Assembly (NCBI GenBank): GCA_002368715.1
Contig: DFEO01000007.1
Coordinates: 1-8,665, forward strand
Source: Ruminococcus sp. UBA3800
GTDB lineage: Bacteria; Bacillota; Clostridia; Oscillospirales; Ruminococcaceae
Direction: 5' to 3'
Length of the DNA stretch: 8,665 bases
Under the pieces are notes generated by a model. The model did not search any database and was not told the origin of the DNA. It saw only the letters and a program-made list of their open reading frames with translations. Positions 6,753 to 8,665 of this stretch are shown here, piece after piece. The translations under genes and the position numbers were made by a program. Positions within the stretch are counted from its first letter, which is position 1. Each line of letters opens with the position of its first letter.

Positions 6753-7327
6753 ATTTACCAAACAGACTTACAGTTCTAAGAGTTATACTTATACCGGTAT
6801 TCCTGTTATTCGTTCTGTGCTTCGAGATACCCAACCATATGATCTGGGCGCTGATCGTTTTTGCAGCAGCCTCGATAACCGATATGCTGGACGGAAAGAT
6901 AGCAAGGAGCCAGAACCTTGTAACGACCTTCGGAAAGTTTCTTGACCCGCTGGCAGATAAGCTGCTGGTAATGTCGGCGCTGATAACCTTTTCCTTTGAA
7001 AGATGGATAGACCCTGTTGCGGTCATCATAATCCTTTCGAGAGAGTTTATGGTGACAGGTCTGAGGCTCGTTGTTGCAGGCGAGGGCGTTGTGGTATCGG
7101 CAGGCATCTGGGGCAAGATAAAGACCGCCTTCACAATGGTGGCTCTGGTGGCTATAATGGCTCTCCAGATCTTCTATCCCGACAGCAAGGGAAGCCCCGA
7201 CCTTAACTGGCATTCAACTATTTTCCTTATAAACGAGGCGCTCATCTGGATATCGGTGATCCTTACCGTTATCTCGGGCGGCATCTATCTCAAAGCATAC
7301 TGGAAGTATATCGACTCGAGCAAATGA
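6749..7327 (+). CDS. pgsA: CDP-diacylglycerol-glycerol-3-phosphate 3-phosphatidyltransferase
   Basis: A 192-residue membrane enzyme that makes phosphatidylglycerophosphate from CDP-diacylglycerol and glycerol-3-phosphate, the committed step to phosphatidylglycerol and cardiolipin. The CDP-alcohol phosphotransferase motif is complete: Asp45, Asp48-Gly49, Ala52-Arg53, Gly62, Asp66 and Asp70, with exact family spacing. LSREFMVTGLR (97-107) is typical of PgsA. About six hydrophobic segments are seen (roughly 7-25, 31-46, 66-81, 86-100, 126-143, 155-181). The start overlaps the rimO stop by ATGA and has AGGGGG 7 bases upstream (6736-6741). The rimO-pgsA order is common in Firmicutes. Other CDP-alcohol transferases (phosphatidylserine or cardiolipin synthases) are less likely from motif and length. 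Confidence 0.95.
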   Translation: MNLPNRLTVLRVILIPVFLLFVLCFEIPNHMIWALIVFAAASITDMLDGKIARSQNLVTTFGKFLDPLADKLLVMSALITFSFERWIDPVAVIIILSREFMVTGLRLVVAGEGVVVSAGIWGKIKTAFTMVALVAIMALQIFYPDSKGSPDLNWHSTIFLINEALIWISVILTVISGGIYLKAYWKYIDSSK

Positions 7328-7357
7328 GCTGAAAAAAGGCTGAAAGCGGTGAACTGA

Positions 7358-8020
7358 ATGAATTTTATTAAAGGCCTGAAGCACGATATACAGTCAATAA
7401 GAGAACGTGACCCGGCTGCGGGGAGCGTACTGGAGATACTGACCTATGCAGGTCTTCATGCGGTGGCGTTTTACAGGGTGGCTCACTGGTTCTACCTTAA
7501 AGACCACAAGGTCATCGCCCGTATCATCTCGCAGACGGCAAGGATGATAACAGGCATAGAGATACACCCCGGCGCAAAGATAGGCAAGGGTCTGCTCATC
7601 GACCACGGAAGCGGAGTGGTGATAGGTGAGACCGCCGAGATAGGCGACTACTGCCTGCTCTATCAGGGCTGTACCCTGGGCGGCACGGGAAAGGACCACG
7701 GAAAGCGTCATCCAACGCTTGGAAACAACGTTATGGTGGGCTGCGGCGCCAAGGTGCTGGGGCCGTTCACTGTGGGCGACAACGCGAAGATAGCCGCAAA
7801 TGCGGTGGTGCTCTCACCCGTTCCGCCAAATTCAACGGCTGTGGGTGTTCCTGCAAAGATAGTAAAGCAAAACGGCAAGCGCACACTTGACCTTGACCAG
7901 GTGCATATCCCCGACCCCGTGTATCAGGAGATATGCCACAACAGGACACATATAAAGGCTCTGGAAAAACGTATTGCGGAGCTTGAAGAAAAGATAAACG
8001 AACAGGAGAAGTCAAAATGA
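7358..8020 (+). CDS. cysE: Serine O-acetyltransferase
   Basis: A 220-residue cytoplasmic enzyme that makes O-acetyl-L-serine from serine and acetyl-CoA, the first step of cysteine synthesis. An N-terminal helical part (1-65) is followed by left-handed beta-helix hexapeptide repeats (about 67-165). Catalytic His83 lies in IDHGSGVVIGETA, and His118 in GKRHPT. TLGGTG (106-111) and GVPAKIV (163-169) are typical of the family. The residue matching the catalytic Asp of Gram-negative CysE is Glu68 (GIEIHPGAKIG), common in the short Gram-positive form. The protein is shorter at the N-terminus than E. coli CysE. The C-terminus (about 197-218) is charged and heptad-like, probably a coiled coil. The ribosome binding site is weak (GGTGA, 7348-7352). 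It begins 30 bases after pgsA and its stop overlaps cysS by ATGA. Confidence 0.95.
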   Translation: MNFIKGLKHDIQSIRERDPAAGSVLEILTYAGLHAVAFYRVAHWFYLKDHKVIARIISQTARMITGIEIHPGAKIGKGLLIDHGSGVVIGETAEIGDYCLLYQGCTLGGTGKDHGKRHPTLGNNVMVGCGAKVLGPFTVGDNAKIAANAVVLSPVPPNSTAVGVPAKIVKQNGKRTLDLDQVHIPDPVYQEICHNRTHIKALEKRIAELEEKINEQEKSK

Positions 8021-8665
8021 TCCTTTATAATACACTGACTCATAAAAAGGAAGAATTCATACCAAACGAAGCGGGAAAGGTGGGAATGTATACCTGCGGA
8101 CCCACGGTCTATCACTTTGCACATATAGGAAACCTCAGGACCTATATGATGGAGGATGTGCTGGAGAAGTATTTCAGATATACCGGGCTTGACGTAAAGC
8201 GTGTTATGAACATCACCGATGTCGGACACCTGACCTCTGACGGAGATACAGGCGATGACAAGATGCTGAAGGGCGCTAAGCGTGAGCATAAGACCGTTAT
8301 GGAGATAGCAAAGTTTTATACCGACGCTTTCTTCGATGACTGCAAGAAGCTCAATATAAAAACTCCCGATGTTGTCGTTCCTGCCACCACCTATATAGAC
8401 GAATTCATCAAGGTGATAAGCTCACTCATAGAGAAAGGCTTTGCCTATGAGGCAGGCGGGAACATCTACTTTGATACATCGAAGATCGACAATTATAATG
8501 TTTTTCACAATTTCACCGAGGACGATCTCGAAGTGGGCGTGCGTGACGGCGTTGAAGAGGACGAGAACAAACGTAACAAAGCCGATTTCGTGCTGTGGTT
8601 CACAAAGTCAAAGTTTGACGACCAGGAGCTCAAATGGGAGTCTCCCTGGGGCGTGGGCTATCCCG
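8017..8665 (+). CDS. cysS: Cysteinyl-tRNA synthetase, N-terminal part (cut by window edge)
   Basis: The first 216 codons of a class I aminoacyl-tRNA synthetase that joins cysteine to tRNA-Cys. Visible: Cys27 in MYTCGPTVY, a zinc ligand in the family; the HIGN ATP-binding motif at 36-39 followed by LRTYM; NITDVGHLTSDGDTGDDKM (about 65-83); and ADFVLW with WESPWG close to the edge. The frame is open to the last base, and the remaining zinc ligands and KMSKS loop lie outside the window. The start has AGGAG (8004-8008) 8 bases upstream and overlaps the cysE stop by ATGA, so the two are probably translated together. Pairing with cysE is a common Firmicutes arrangement linking cysteine supply to its use. 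Truncation is only due to the window. Confidence 0.97.
   Translation, partial: MILYNTLTHKKEEFIPNEAGKVGMYTCGPTVYHFAHIGNLRTYMMEDVLEKYFRYTGLDVKRVMNITDVGHLTSDGDTGDDKMLKGAKREHKTVMEIAKFYTDAFFDDCKKLNIKTPDVVVPATTYIDEFIKVISSLIEKGFAYEAGGNIYFDTSKIDNYNVFHNFTEDDLEVGVRDGVEEDENKRNKADFVLWFTKSKFDDQELKWESPWGVGYP

Overview
The window looks like ordinary chromosomal DNA of a mid-GC member of the Clostridia, most like a Ruminococcus-type gut or rumen anaerobe. This rests on the mix of roughly 50% GC with frequent ATA (Ile) and AGA/AGG (Arg) codons, strong purine-rich ribosome binding sites, consensus sigma-A promoters with 17-base spacers, a multidomain cytoplasmic GH3 glycosidase, and the rimO-pgsA and cysE-cysS gene pairs typical of Firmicutes. 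The genus is an inference. There is no insertion sequence, CRISPR array, tRNA, rRNA, phage gene or defence gene.

Layout. Positions 6-51 hold a rho-independent terminator for a + strand gene left of the window. A small DNA-deoxyinosine (hypoxanthine) glycosylase gene lies on the minus strand (76-579), driven by a perfect TTGACA-17-TATAAT promoter. Divergent from it is a monocistronic GH3 beta-glycosidase gene. Its start is best placed at 745, because the upstream ATG at 715 directly abuts the -10 box. The enzyme carries a three-repeat beta-trefoil-like insertion inside its second catalytic domain. After a terminator, a single-gene unit encodes an AGCS-family sodium:alanine/glycine symporter (3678-5099) with its own promoter and terminator.

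A 306-base gap (5100-5405) holds that terminator, some palindromes of unknown role and a consensus promoter. The promoter starts a tightly packed four-gene run: rimO (5406-6752), pgsA (6749-7327), cysE (7358-8020) and cysS (8017, running off the right edge). rimO/pgsA and cysE/cysS each overlap by ATGA, the pgsA-cysE gap is 30 bases, and no terminator is visible between the genes, so they are probably one transcript.

How the genes work together. CysE makes O-acetylserine for cysteine synthesis and CysS charges tRNA with cysteine, a natural pair. RimO modifies ribosomal protein S12, and PgsA commits CDP-diacylglycerol to phosphatidylglycerol. The whole run is housekeeping: translation, membrane and cysteine supply. 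The GH3 enzyme, symporter and glycosylase are independent units for intracellular oligosaccharide breakdown, amino-acid uptake and repair of deaminated adenine. I see no evidence for a new multi-gene system. The most notable points are the trefoil insertion in the GH3 enzyme, the start-site correction, and the shared TGTGN-extended -10 boxes.
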